Part shown: piece by piece, positions 19,581 through 32,600 of the stretch
Numbering within the stretch: the stretch's first letter is position 1
Layout of the letters: every line of letters begins with the position of its first letter
NCBI GenBank assembly: GCA_000827325.1
Contig: KN832901.1
Span: 62,001-126,000 of the forward strand
Length of the DNA stretch: 64,000 nucleotides
DNA from: Oidiodendron maius Zn
Taxonomy: Eukaryota; Ascomycota; Leotiomycetes; Myxotrichaceae
Reading direction: 5' to 3'
The notes under the pieces: generated by a model
The model's input: the letters and a program-made list of their open reading frames with translations, nothing else
Told to the model about the DNA's origin: nothing
Database searches by the model: none
Made by a program: the position numbers and the translations under genes

Positions 19581-22431
19581 CTATAACGTAACGGAAGCTC
19601 CAATACCAGTCCCTATGTACCATATCGTTTCAGTCCATTCCCCAAGTCTCACACCAAAAGTACCCCTCCCGTCCAACTTTAACTTTCCACCAAGAGCTTT
19701 CCGGAGTGATTCGTAGCCCACAGAGCCGACGGACCAATCCACAGGTAGTTTTGGGGACAAGCTTGTTCCAGGCGGGACTATGAATGGGAGGTCATACTCC
19801 ATCCTCCCCACAGGCTCAGTGTGGTTATAGAAAGCAGTGGCATTGATCGTTTCGATGTAGATGCTATTGTGCTGCATGGGAGAAAGAAGGGTGAACTGTG
19901 CGGTAGAGGTAAATAGGTGGAACGTCGCATCTAGAATAAAATGGGGTTTGCCATCGTCCTCTTCCCCGTCATCATCTCCCCTGCCTGTATCTGGAGTTGA
20001 TAGCCTTGGTGTGCGCAAAGTGACAGCAAATCCAGAGAGTGCTTTGCCTAGGCCTGGTTGATTGGGGATTGACCCCTCATGCGTTACAAAGGTCAAAGTT
20101 GTATTGAAACCGGAAATGTACTGTGACAGCAACTCGCGGCCAATCTTCGCTGCATCTTCACCACCAAATCTTGACGGGTCCCAAGTAGCTTCAACCAAAA
20201 CATTGGTGTTATTGCCAGGGCCAACGCTGAGATTCCTGGTTGTTGCGTCGCCTATGATGGATCCATTACTGAGAACATGGATATTGATGTAAGGAATTTG
20301 TGCTGTATACTCGGTTGGATTGGTGAAATTAACGAATGCTTGAAGACTTAGAGAGGTCTTGCTACTATTCCGAACTGTAAGGTTGGCAACTGATGGTTTG
20401 ATATCAGGAAAGCCGCCATGCTCAGACATCGCTGCAACATCGTCAGCTTCGGCGAGAGACGAGCTGGGCAAAGTGAACCGGCCTAACGTTTCAATGGAAT
20501 GAGTCCCTCTGCAGGCACCTCCTTGATTATGAGTTCGCCAAGAACGGTTGACACTTCAGCGTCTACAAGCGCCACAATCTTGAGCATGACTGGCCGGCCC
20601 GCCAACAAGTACTCCTGGAGGACACCAGTCAATACGTCGTCGTCGGTTATATTTAGAGGTGCGTCTTTGATTCTTGATTGAATTTTAAGAGCAGCGTCTT
20701 CCCCATCTTTCGACTCGACTCTTTCAGAGTGCGCTTCTTGCCATTTTTTGAGATTGAGCTCCCCAAGCTTCTCACCTTTATAGAAAACGTTTGCAGTTGC
20801 TCGTACATGTGTTATGTTGAGGCTGAAATTCATCTCATGGGGAATTGCCGCAATCACTACAATATTGCCAGATACTGTGGGATCAGAGTCCTCGGGGTCT
20901 GCAAACGGACCGGGCAGAGAGAAGTGCGCGTTGGTGAGAGTAAAATTTTTGATAAGCCTATCAAAAGTGCGACCCGGAAAAGGAACCGGCACCGTTACAC
21001 TAGCTAGCATTTCTGCAATCCATTCCGGTGTGTCTGGGCATGGCGTTCTAGAACCTCGTACAAAAACCGTTGTATTATTGCCATGCAAATAGTCCCCGAG
21101 CAGAAGGTCCAGAGGGGAGGAATGAGAGTTTGGACAGTTCTGGATTAAAGATTCGGGAAGCTCTTGGACAAGTCCCCCAACATTAACAGCAAAATCTGAG
21201 CGAGGTTCGACAATGATGGTGTCTGTCGTGGCATCGGCAAGACGGATATATGGCTCATCAAGTCCACAGTTCGGGACCAGGATGTCAAAGGCGAGAGGTG
21301 GAATATCGAAGCCCACAGGGTACTTGTTGGTCACTGACAGGGAGACATCGGCAGCCATGCCGTGAGACGCCTCCCGGAAATTCAGCCGGGTAATATTATA
21401 TTCTGGCAGCAATGGCATGTTATCTCCTGAGAAATTATTAGCCACGAGTCCTCGAACACGGGATAAATTTAATGCGCAATTTGAAATAATTGAGGCTTCT
21501 CCGGGCGACCCGTACGGGCCTAATATACTTATTAGGTAGACTATACTCCAGCTCAGGAAAGCCTTAATTAACCGTCATCTATTCAAAATAGGGATTTTGG
21601 ACCAAAATACAGGGAAGCGAAGGTACGGTAGAGAGATTGACCTTCAAAAACCATTGATTCCGCGATAGTTTGAGTTCCCAGGGAGAATATTCCTGACTTG
21701 AGGTCTACACTAGCCTTGCCCATTATCCGAATTCTATCAAGGCGGCCTTCGAGCCAGTCATTGGCGATTCTTCGAATGTCTTCCGCTTCCCCAGGTTCTA
21801 ATACAGCATAGAAGTCGAGGGCGGTGTGATGCCCATCTCGTATGTCGACAGCGATACGTGGTACTATTGCTTTTCCGACCAAGATATTTCCATATTCTGG
21901 CAGATAAACCTCAACCGTTGACGGCTTAGTCTCTACCTCACGAGCAATCCAGGTACTAAAGCGACCGAATTTTCGTACTGCGTCATTTTTTACTCTCGAT
22001 GCATCCATCTTAAAGATTGCCTGTACCCTAGCCGTGACACCTGTGGATGTGAAGTTATGTACCGATAGGTTCGTAGGCTCGATAGTAAGTGACTGCTTGG
22101 CATATTCCTCGACAGCTGCCGGGACAAAGAACGCGCCTGTGATGATGCCTATCATTAGAAGTCCTAAGATGCTGATTGCAAGATAGGTAGGCCACCGTCT
22201 GCCATGTTTGCTAGTTTTGGTTGCGGAGGCTTGGCCATCCTGGATGGACTGGAGTGATGTCGTCGCTGGCGAGGGTCTTCTGCGCCGCTCTTCCGCGTCA
22301 TCTACAGCATCGTAGCCAGGTGCATCGCTTCGTGACAATAAAGGAGTGTTTTCGTGGGAGTCGTTAGAATGGCGCGACGTTGGTCGTCCCGGGCTGCCCA
22401 GCAGTGGGGCTTCCTCATTGCTGTCTGCCAT
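19581..22431 (-). CDS. Tag1-like (DUF3712) single-pass vacuolar/endomembrane protein
   Basis: Related to the fungal DUF3712 family that includes yeast Tag1, a vacuolar membrane protein. Homologues are often labelled 'pre-rRNA processing', for which nothing here argues. The start at 22431 gives MADSNEEAPLLGSPGR.., an acidic dileucine-like cytosolic tail, then one TM at about residues 82-104. A long lumenal part follows, rich in N-x-S/T sites and made of LEA-like beta repeats. Exons: 22431 to about 21627, 20488-21426 and 19581-20431. Intron two is 56 nt (20432-20487) and restores LIPLK-PMSEHGG. The donor of intron one is uncertain, either 21626 (GTACCT, 200 nt) or 21602 (GTCCAA, 176 nt); both keep the frame. 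The product is 864 or 872 residues. Confidence 0.82.
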
Positions 22432-22653
22432 CGTTGGAGAGTCTGGCTACTGACGATGACAACGATGGCGATGTGTCTGACGCCGCCCAGCGTGATATCT
22501 AGGATAGAGATGTAGTGTTATTGAGATCGTGAGTATGGGCGGAGTGTCGACCATCAGGATGGCGTAAGCGTTGGGCGGGGTGCACGGGGTGCACTTCGCT
22601 TTGGGATTAGTCATCCGATCATAGTAAGTCGTCAGTTCAAACACCAGAAACAT

Positions 22654-24174
22654 CTATGCCTTATTTCCCGCGTGAGTCAGTGTCTCCCATCCATAAAACA
22701 GGCCATTCGTTCCCTGTGGCCTCTCTTTTTCTGTATACTTTTCTGTCTGGGGCATTGATGCTCCTCCCCTGGTAACAAACGCATTGTACCCAATCTCGGT
22801 AACATATTCGAGTACTCGAGAGGGTTTTCCGCTGCACAGCCAAGACGGCGCAGAAGACTATCAAGGTTTGAAGTTAGTACCGATATCTTTTCAAAATACA
22901 ATCTTTTCTCGAGTGAGAGATGGCGAGCCTGAATGATATACATACCGAGTCTGCCAGGCCTGTATGGAATTCCAAAGAGGCTTTCAGACGATCACCAATA
23001 TCGGTATTATACTGGTCACTGCCCTGAATGCGTGATGTCTCAAGGATATGCGAGATACTACTTATGCTATACCCAGTATGCGTTAAATCACGGCAAGTTT
23101 CCTATCTTCTTGTTAATCTGCAATTCATAATTAAGAATTGGCTCCGGTGGAACTGCTTACCGCGACCTGTCCACTCTGGCCTGAATTTCCCCAGGTTTGC
23201 TGGTTGTACCATGCCCCTTGAAGAGTCTTCTTGTCCCTGCTTTCGCCTTCCCTAGCAAGAGGCAGATTTCCATCTGCCTCCATATATATAATTGTTGGAA
23301 CTGCTTTCTGGAAGACGTCCATGGCGTGTTCATATTCCTCTTTATCCTCGAGAAACACAGCAATTCCAACTGCTGTGTTGAGACACGCTATACGATATCT
23401 TAGTTGAAGTACGGAAATGACAAAGGAGTGAGCCTACCGAGATCCCAGTTGGGAGCTTTCACAGTACCGTCTTTGCAAGCAGGAAGATACACATTACGTA
23501 GCATGTTCTCGAAGCTTGTGATGTCGGCATCTTCCCATAGCCCAGTGGTTGTGTGCCTGACAAGCTCTCCTGCTCTAGCCCAGGAGGCACCAGACCATGC
23601 TGTTTGCAGAACTGCGTTTGCATTGGTGTGGGCTAGCGTTTCAGTTAGAAATACTCTCAAGGCATATTTTGACTGAAAACGTACACTTGACAACCGTCGA
23701 CCACTTATTCATATACAAAATAGCATTCTTTGTATACTCTTCATTCCCAGTAAGATAGCCCGCCAATGCATTAGACCAAGCTGCTAGGGCATCGCCACGC
23801 TCATCAGTACAACCTATATCGGGGTTTGTTACCGGCCCGCACTCCACGGTAGCTCTAGCCTTTGATGATCGTGTTGCTGATACGTAAGCACCATACTTAT
23901 CTTTGTCTCCCAGCATCTTATTGTAAGCGTCGGTCCATGGCTGAGCTTTGCCTGAAAGCTGGGACTTGACAAAGTCTAATTGAGGTGTAGAGATAACGAA
24001 ACCAGGATGTTGCCATGATGAGGGCGCTGAAGTAGAGAACGGCGACCCTCCAGAAGGTGAGGCAGTTTCTGAAGTAGGAATTGAAGGCGTCGAAGAATTA
24101 GAGGGCGTAGCCGGGAGGCTGAAGACTAAGAGGGGCAAGGTAGTAGAGAATAGTATGCAATGGAGAAGCGGCAT
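22654..24174 (-). CDS. Secreted alginate-lyase-family protein
   Basis: Predicted extracellular polysaccharide lyase of the alginate lyase superfamily. The signal peptide MPLLHCILFSTTLPLLVFS is followed by a Ser/Thr/Pro-rich linker and the (alpha/alpha) catalytic domain. Five exons: 23685-24174, 23438-23632, 23161-23387, 22946-23101 and 22654-22857. Introns are 52, 50, 59 and 88 nt with GTACGT, GTAGGC, GTAAGC and GTATGT donors. Splicing restores family blocks KSHTNANAVLQTAW, WARAGELVRH, GIAVFLEDKEEY, CRDLTHTGYS and NGLFYGWETLTHA. Total 423 residues. The true substrate in fungi of this family is not settled, so alginate is only the family name. It lies tandem upstream of the Tag1-like gene, with 222 bp between them. 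Confidence 0.88.
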
Positions 24175-26479
24175 GATTAACTGTTGACGTGGGTTTCCAA
24201 AGCGGATATGTATTTGATGAATGTTAGAAATATTTACTGACGTTAAGAGAAAGTTGAATGTTTATATTCGTGTAACGAATATGAGAATTCTGATCCATCA
24301 CCTATCTCCGGGGTAAGAACGCCCTCCGGGATTGGGATTCATCCTTTGATGGTTACCCATCTTGAAATACACATTTGACCCTCAATAGGATTTATTCTGC
24401 AAATTTCTTACATGTATGATATATGAAGGAAAGGAATTCAATGCCCTTAAAGACGAGCATCTTTTTCGGCGCTGGAATGATTACCTAGGTAGGCATATGC
24501 ACAATACACACCAAGTAACAGAGGGATCTAGTGCTGACCAGGATGCTTGGGATTTTGGCCCATTGGATAAGCTCACAGGAAATCATGGTAGTGACATAAG
24601 ATATATTAGACGTCCGAAAGCTATCACGGAAATTATATACAGGTATTAAATAAAACTGACCAAATTATAACTACGAATTCAAAAGTATTTGCCCACAAGC
24701 TTCGTCCCAAATCGTGCCGAAAAGGTTCTCACAAGTAGGATCTCGCTTGGGAGTTTGCGGCTGACATTGCTGAGAATACTGTAGAAGGAAGCTTACTGAA
24801 GCTTACCGGCACTTCCTGGCGTCCATCTGAAGCAGATAAGTCCCTCCCATCTTCGACAAGCTAGAGAATGCTGCATAGCAATAGGGAAGAGACTCAGATT
24901 GCCCAAGCATTGGTGGATGTGCAAGCTAGGATACCATTTTATGTTTGGCAGAGTCACCACAGTGTCTAGTTTTGATTACTAAGACATGGGATCAGAGGAT
25001 CATCCGATTTCTTGAAATAGCAGATCCCTAGGATCGGGGGTCGCAGCAAGACAAGTATATCGGGATCGATGTTCTCAGTTGAGTATTGATTGTATCTCCG
25101 ACAATGTTATTCGGGTCTCCCTGTGCGGAGTCTGGAGACAGATTCAACGTCGCGATTTACAGAGGTCATATATAACTAGGAATATTAAATAAAATTTATA
25201 AATCCGTTTTCAAAGACGTTTTACTAAAGCAAGAAAGGAAGCAAAACGTTGACAGCCCACTATTTGCACAATTCACAGTCCCTTTTTAATCACGTGACTT
25301 GGGTATTATCTGCTTATGTAATATTGTTTGCACAAAACTTCGTCCCGCGCTATTCCAATCGACTTTCTTTCTTCTTTCTTCTTTATAGTCTTTCAGGTCT
25401 CTACATGCCTTTGTTCTGGCTCTCACTGGATCAATTGATCCAGTGAACCGAGAAGTTATCATTCTCGGTCTACATAGCCTTATCATATTTCGAGCACCTC
25501 AGAAAAATCTTTGAACGCCTTTTATAATCCTAATGATTGTCCGAGTAAAAGCTCTGTGGACTCATTGGGTTCGCTTTGCGCGTACAATCTCCTTTACACA
25601 TCTTCTTCGGCGAGGGAACTTATTGAGGCAATCACGAGGCAGCCATGGTGGTCGTCGCATGAGTGGAGGTTCGCATGCTATGTTTAAAGTGTTCTGAGCA
25701 GTTGAGCAGTGCTAGCAAACCTCATCAATGCTTCACGCTCATATATACAGCTAGTATCTACTAATATTCAAGGACCCTGTTTGCATTCTATGCTTGAATT
25801 GCTTACCTCTGGTTTAGAGGATCCTCGAGCCTTTATATAATGAAGTCTAGCGGGCTCCACGCCGCCATTTGCCTTCTCTCGTATTCAGATCTTTGGCGTC
25901 GTAATAGCTGTTCGAAAGCAGTAAGGGACTGCTGTTGCTGTGTATCACATTACAGTTATGCACCTGAGAGTGAGTAGGAATTGGGGACCAATGTGGTGTA
26001 TGAGTAGATTCCAGCTGCACTCCATTCGTATTCCACCCGAAAGCGGGAATGAAACAATCATGCTTCAAGATGACGGGTGTCGTGTAGCTGACTGCCAAGA
26101 CCCTTTTTTTCCCAGTTTGCGGGATGGACAACAAAGGCCCGCATTCTTATCAAGCTTTGACAATGAAGAGAAATCAAGGTGGGATCTTAGCGAGATTATT
26201 TGATGGTCTGAGTGCATAATGAAGCCTTTTAGGCAACTCCCCGCGCTTCGTGGAGTTCTGTTCAGGGACGGACATGTCCAACGGTTGAAACAAGACAGCT
26301 GGATGTCTAGAGGTAAAAAGGCCACAACCGTGCAGGGTTGTTCGTGGTTTCGAACACGAGCGCGGGCGCGCTAAGAAATCACCAAGCGAGTCCCATTACG
26401 AGTAAACCGAAACCCCATACTCGACAATAAAGAGACGCAGATCGAATATACTTGGCTCTTGACCACCACGTATTGAAAT
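24175..26479. other. AT-rich intergenic region
   Basis: 2.3 kb between the divergent alginate-lyase-family and Rud3 genes. No gene recognised. Short frames (for example 24416-24649) match nothing known to me. Contains two adjacent perfect inverted repeats at 25423-25469 (separate entry). Confidence 0.5.
25423..25469. repeat. Two back-to-back perfect inverted repeats
   Basis: 25423-25446 is a perfect 24-bp palindrome with arms TCACTGGATCAA/TTGATCCAGTGA. It abuts 25447-25469, an 8-bp perfect stem (ACCGAGAA/TTCTCGGT) with a 7-nt loop. Function unknown. Confidence 0.85.
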
Positions 26480-28399
26480 ATGTCGGCAGTCGCCCCCTCA
26501 GATCCTGCTCAGGCCTCGTCTCCGGGTTTGTTCTCCTACCCATAATGGGCCCAGGAAGCTCTCACCATCCAGAACATCACTAACATGCCGCAGTTGCCTC
26601 GAAAAAGAAGGCGAACAAGAAGAAAAAGAATACCAAGGGGAAGAGTAATGGCGATATTCTCGTGGGCCAAGATGCGGTCGATTCACCCATAGAAGATAAA
26701 GATAGAGAAGGTGACGGGGAGGAGCTAGACTCTGCTGTTGTACGAATGACACCTGTTCGTTTGCAAAAGGGCCGCGAGAACAAACTGACGCAATCTCCAG
26801 ACTGCAACGAAGGATATCCAATTACCAGAGATGGTACCAGTGACGAATGGATACGATCGCGGCTCGACAAGAAATGGCCACGCTTCTGGACAGTCGTCGA
26901 GTGATGCGGATACTAGCAGTCGATTTGAGGCGATGTCTCAAGAAAGGGAAGCACTCCGAGCTGAGGTCGAGCAACTACGGAAGTCTCTGGAAGATATTCA
27001 AGGAAAACATAACCAGGAGATATCCTCAATTAAGAGCCAGCATGCTGATGAGCTGTCAGAATCGCAAGCAAGGCATGCTGAAGAGGTATCGGCCGTTAAG
27101 AACCAACACACCGAAGAGATTTCAACAATCCGAACCGAGCTAGAAGACAGCCAGGCCGCAAAAGATCAGGCTGAGACACAATACCAACACCTCTTGGGCC
27201 GCATAAACACCATCAAAGCAAGCCTTGGTGAACGTTTGAAAGCAGACAAACAGGAACTGGAGGAAGCCAAGGAGCAAATAGAGGAATTAGAGACTCAGAA
27301 TGAAGCTCTGCAGAAACAGATCCAAACTTTGGAAGCAAGTTCAAAACGTATGGAAGAAGAATCGGGCGAGACTTCTAAGGAATTATCAAGTCTCCGAAAT
27401 CGTCATAACCTGTCACAAGAGAATTGGGTCCACGAACGGGAAGACATGATGAACCAGATCAGGCACCTAAAGGATGAGGCTGAGGCTGCTAAGGATGCAA
27501 TGGGAGACTGGGAGGTTCTGGCTATGGAAGAGAAGAGAATGCGAGAGAGCCTGACGGAAAGAATCGCAGATCTCGAAGAGCAATACTCTTCACAGAAGGA
27601 ATCGTACGAAGACGCATTAGCAGAGCGAGATGCCCAGTCACAGACAGTAATTGGTCTGCAAAGAGCCCTGCAAGAAGTGCAAGATGCGCGGAAGCGGGAA
27701 CTTCGGGAGATAGTGGAATCCTATGAAGAGCAGCTTCAATCTTTGAAGAAGTTGGTTCAGGAGTCGGATACTCGGGCGACGGAGGCGGAGGCCTCAAAGG
27801 GTGCTTTACAGACAGAACTCGATCGTTTGGTACCCTTTGAAAAGGAAGTGAAGGAGAAGAATCTCCTGATTGGAAAGTTACGACATGAAGCCATTGTGCT
27901 CAACGATCACCTCACAAAGGCCCTCAGGTTCCTCAAGAAGGCCAAGCCTGAGGACAATATTGACAGGTCAGCTCTCTTATTGTATATGCATGATATATTC
28001 TAATAATTTATTAGGCAAATTGTTACCAACCACTTCCTACAGTTCCTAGCGCTCGACCGCTCTGACCCTAAGAAGTTCCAAATCCTGCAACTGATAGCAG
28101 CGCTTCTGAACTGGACAGACGAACAGAAAGAGCAAGCAGGACTTGCAAGACCCGGCACGTCTTATAACAGTCTTCGACTACCCACATCCCCATTTCACCG
28201 TACGCCAAGTACACCATCGTTGGCGAGTGATTTCTTCACTGAACCCGCTACCAGCAAGGAGTCTTTAGCAGATCTGTGGACCGGGTTCCTGGAAAGGAGT
28301 GCTGAGGAGGGCATGAGCGTGCAGAGCAGGAGCGGTAGCATCAGTAGTGTGGCCCCCAGGCCGGAGACTCGAGGCGGTGATGAAAGCACCAAGGAATGA
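26480..28399 (+). CDS. RUD3: Rud3-like cis-Golgi golgin with GRAB domain
   Basis: Long coiled-coil tether of the cis-Golgi that binds Arf1-GTP through its C-terminal GRAB domain. Exons 26480-26525, 26594-26754, 26801-27966 and 28015-28399; introns 68, 46 and 48 nt. The N-terminus is MSAVAPSDPAQASSP, then Lys-rich ASKKKANKKKKNTKG. Heptad-rich coiled coil spans about residues 95-430, followed by GRAB at about 430-480 (HLTKALRFLKKAKPEDNID-RQIVTNHFLQF). A Ser/Thr-rich tail has the conserved LPTSPFHRTPSTPSL. Total 585 residues. The largest open frame misleadingly starts at 26831; the two upstream exons are needed for the basic N-terminus. The second donor (GTTCGT at 26755) is atypical but is the one I found that gives a continuous frame. 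Confidence 0.88.
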
Positions 28400-29646
28400 T
28401 ATTTGGCATCTGTGGAGATAGATTTACGTCGTGTATTCTAGGGACATTGCGACTGGCGTTGGGTAGCGACTGGCTGCGGCCGCGCGCGGACAGGTGAATG
28501 ACACTTTCAAAGTTTGGCATCCAATTTAGTAATGCAATTGTGAATTGACCCATATAACTACCCAGGTAGTTATATATCTATGCTCATCCTCCGCATTTTG
28601 ACATCGCGATATGGGGATCAAATATCCAACCCCTTTACGCCGACTACCCCCGCCAAAACCTCATCTCTTAATTGTAGACATATCAACAACGCCACTTAAC
28701 ACGCCGAGCAGATGCCGTTATACCTCGGACAAGATCATATTTGGTATCCATACCATGGCAATCGCCAAGATATTGTACGTTTCCAAGAGAGGTTACATCG
28801 TCTCTTTGGGAACCTCCCCAAGAGAGGCCATGCTCCAGGTGGCGTGTCTATGTCTCGATAAAAGCACCACAACGATGAAAAATTTCCAGGTAATAAATGC
28901 CAACATGGAATTAGTATCTTGGTGAATTCGTCAGCTGTAAACATTTGCGTACTGGACGCAAATAAATTATGGCAAAGCATGGTGACGAGGAGACCAGTTC
29001 GTACGGCAAACAAGACTTGTTGGACACGAGTAAATAGAGATGTTGCAGCGTGGTCATCGAGCAATATTTGAGGGTGAGCACTGTGGTTTGAGACTCCACA
29101 TCTTTAATAGAGGTTTATTCGTGATCTGCGTGTTTAAGTTGCTCGACCTAGATATTCGAACAATAAATTTAATTTTCAGGCTCACATGGAGAATCTGAAC
29201 CGAATGGTCAAATTCTACGTGCACGGGAATATCATTGAAGCCTATAGCAGGACATCTTGAGCCAGGAGGACTGACCTCCATGGCGTTTGGCAAGTGTGGA
29301 AGAAGACATATACAGCAGTGCACGTACCGGCACAACAGCAATAGATATAGAGCTCCATAGCCATAGTGAGCCATGACACTTAACCTCGAGCGAAGCAGCC
29401 ATCTTCTCAAGAGAAAGACCAACAGCAATTTCTGCTTTTATACGGCAGCAAGTGGCGTTAACTCGAATAGTGTCACTGCATGCAGGGTTAAACAACAGGC
29501 TCACGTATGATGTGCGGCTTCTAGTCATAAAAAGAAACATCTCGATTTGAATTGCAAGTTCATCGCTGAACTGGGTATAATTCTAAGGATCATCGTTCTA
29601 TGGTGTCGCCAACCCCAACGCTATGTTCGTCATTGCTGACTATCCG
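28400..29646. other. Convergent spacer between Rud3 and Mit1-like genes
   Basis: 1.25 kb without a recognisable gene. Contains the palindrome at 28552-28575. Confidence 0.55.
28552..28575. repeat. 11-bp perfect inverted repeat
   Basis: ATATAACTACC, CA, GGTAGTTATAT: perfect arms around a 2-nt centre, about 150 bp past the Rud3 stop codon. Could act as a hairpin in a 3' UTR; no evidence beyond symmetry. Confidence 0.8.
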
Positions 29647-32600
29647 TTAACCTTTTCGACGAAGTTCTCTTACAAGGGCCGCACGCTCGAGTTCAATGCG
29701 CTCTTTTGGTTCCGTGCTATTCCTCAGCTCATCAAGCATATAGCGGATCTGACCCGCCGACGCAAGACTAGGGCATTTGCGGATAACTCCAGAGTGTGCA
29801 ATGCCGCAAGAACCACAGTTTTCTCGACGGCGAGCTGACCCAAGTGGACAGCCGCCGGGAACATGTACCAAGTGGCAGGCCGAGCAGAATTGAGCAATGT
29901 TTTCGTAAGAGCTTCGTGCTCGCCGATTCACTCCAAAACCCGATCCATGACGCTTTTTTTCGCTTCTAAGTTTGTTATAGGCGAGATTCTGGTAGTTGGT
30001 GACAGAGAGGAGTTGTTGTTGGATGCTCCAGGATTGGTGCCGGGGTTGGCTGCGTGGCTGCTGCTGGGGATTACTGGTTGGAAGGTCGGCTCTGGAGGTA
30101 TTTCGGAAGACAATTTGAGAAGGGTGGAGTTGGTTAACGTTGAGTGATCGCTGGTTGAGAGTATCTGTGGCGAGAGCCTCTCGCACTGAGGAGAACCTGT
30201 GCTCGTCTGCGAAGATAGCTCATTAGCTCTGCTTTGAGTTGCTATTGGAGATATATTCGCATTGAGAGAATCATGAAAAGTTTTAGGGCTCTTAGAAAGA
30301 CCAGCGATGACTCCTTGCGCCTCGCCAGTCTCGGCAGCATCCATGACGTAGATGCCACCACTTGCTACAGGTTCAACTTTTGTTTTGACATTACTAGCTT
30401 GATCGGAGGACTTGTCTGCTGCACTTTGCCATTCATCGCCAGAGTTGGACAGTTTCTTGCTTGATTGCTTCATTTCGCTTGAAATTAATGCAGACTTGGT
30501 GTTTTCCTCACCATTCTTACTATCGGTACTCATCGAAGAAACTTGAACTCGTTTGCCCGAGCTTTCAGGCATATTCTTGGTACTACCTGTGACCTTCGCT
30601 GGTGTTGCCCGGGTTTTAGCAGGACCAGCTGGATTTTTGGCTGGGCCCTGTTGTCTTTTGCCGGAAGCTACTTGCTTCTGCGGTGTCTTCGACACAGTAA
30701 CCTTCTGTTTAGCAGCAGGAGTAGCCTTTGTTTTCGGGGTACTCTTCTTGCTAGGGCCGGATTGCTTCGCCCTGGATGCTGCATTCTTTTGAGGGGTTTG
30801 ATGAGACTTAGCAATGCTCTTTGCACGCATACCTTGTGCAGAACGTCTTTGTTGGGGCTCAAATTCTCCCGAGTCAATTGCATCTTGCAGTTCAGAGTCA
30901 TCATCGGCATCAGATACTCCGGCTGCCGCAAAATCCGTGTCGCTACCCGACTCTCGATGACGATTGGCTTTTAATTTTCGTGGCGAAGCAATCATTTCCT
31001 CGTCGAGCTCTTTCTGGTAGTTAACAGCCTTGTAATACCTAGTTAGCAAGAAGATGGCTTGCAAAGCTCAAGACAGGGAGAGGCCAACCTGTCGCGCGCG
31101 TTTCCCACGGCCAAAAGTTCGCATGTTTTGTGCAGCTTCGAGTGCTGCATCTGCTTCTCGTTGCTTCAATATCTTTTCCCAGACCGAGAAGTTTGGAACT
31201 AATGGTGCTGTATCCGAGCCTGAATTTGCAACGTCTTCTGTGAGAGCGCCTTTCTCATTAGCCCATACACGGGCATATGAAAACTGCGATTCGGCAGTCC
31301 TTTTGTCATCTGAAGCTGTATCTTCAACTTGCGTTCGATCTAAAAGCTTATCCACTGAAGCAGAGTCGTAATTTATGTCGTCTCGATCATCGTCATTAAA
31401 TAATGCTTCTGCTCCATGCTTCAGAATCGATTCCAAGTCTACTCCTGCTTCATCCTCGGCACCCATGCTCTCAATGAGAGCTTGGTCAAGGGCCATTTTT
31501 TTGCGGCCGATCTGTACAATCTTCTCCTCTGCACTATTTTTCGTCATGAGCTGGAATACAAGAACCTTTTTCTTTTGACCAATGCGATGAGCACGCGAAA
31601 GAGCTTGGATATCTTGGTGAGGGTTGAAATCGGGATCCATAATGATGACGGTATCTGCAGTTGCAAGATTTATACCTACTCCACCGGCACGAGTCGAAAG
31701 GAGAAAAGCAAAGAGTTCAGAATTGGGCGCATTGAATGCATCAATCCGCTTCTGTTTTTCTAGAGAACTTATCGTCCCGTCAAGGCGACCGAAAGGGAGA
31801 TTGAGGCCATTGAGGAAGTCCTCAATCAAGTCAAGCTGGTTCAAAAACTGGCTGAAGAGCAAAACCCGATGCCCTCGCTCTCTCAACTTTGGAAGCATAA
31901 TTTCCAAAAGTAGGAATTTTGCGGAAGCGTCAACGAGGTTGCGGTGTAATGCCGCTTCTGGTACATTTTTTTCTTCGATTGCTGAGCTGTAGAGGAAGGG
32001 ATGACAGAGACATTTGCGAAGCTGCATCAATATATTATTCAAATTCCCTCGCTCTGTGGCGCGTAGCGCTGTGTTGGCCTGGCCGAATATGGATCGAATA
32101 AGCCGGGGGTCTTTTGTCAGAATTGACTTGTATAGCTTCTTTTGAACGACGCTCATCGTGACGGGCAAGATAACCTGCGCCATAGGCGGTAGGAATTTCA
32201 AGACTTGAAGTTTGGTTCTCCTGTATTTGCTGAGCAAATGCACAAGTTTTGCTTCTAGCACTAAACATACCTTAAGAAAAACGGTCTGATGAGGTCGTGA
32301 AGGTCTGGAAGATTCTCTTTGGTGAGGACAGTATACTTCTCATCTAAATCTCTAGCATTTATAGAATCATCTAAGAACTGAAGGAGGTTGAAAAGTTCTC
32401 TTTTATTGTTCTGTAAAGGTGTTCCTGGTACTATCATTAGCTCTGTGACTTGTGCTATGCTTCTCTACTTACCCGTGAGGAGAACCTGGAATGGGACTCT
32501 TAGGGCCGTCAGTGCAGCATATAGAAGATTCTTATCATTCTTCAGGCGCTGGCCTTCATCGACAATCATGCCAGCCCACTTAATGCGTTTGAAGAAGGAT

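Noticed and set aside
24416-24649. 77-codon plus-strand frame
   Set aside because: Composition is plausible but no family is recognised and no neighbouring exon continues it.
26340-26375. Possible tRNA-like TTTCGAACACG box
   Set aside because: Resembles a B box only loosely and no cloverleaf can be built around it; no tRNA called anywhere in the window.
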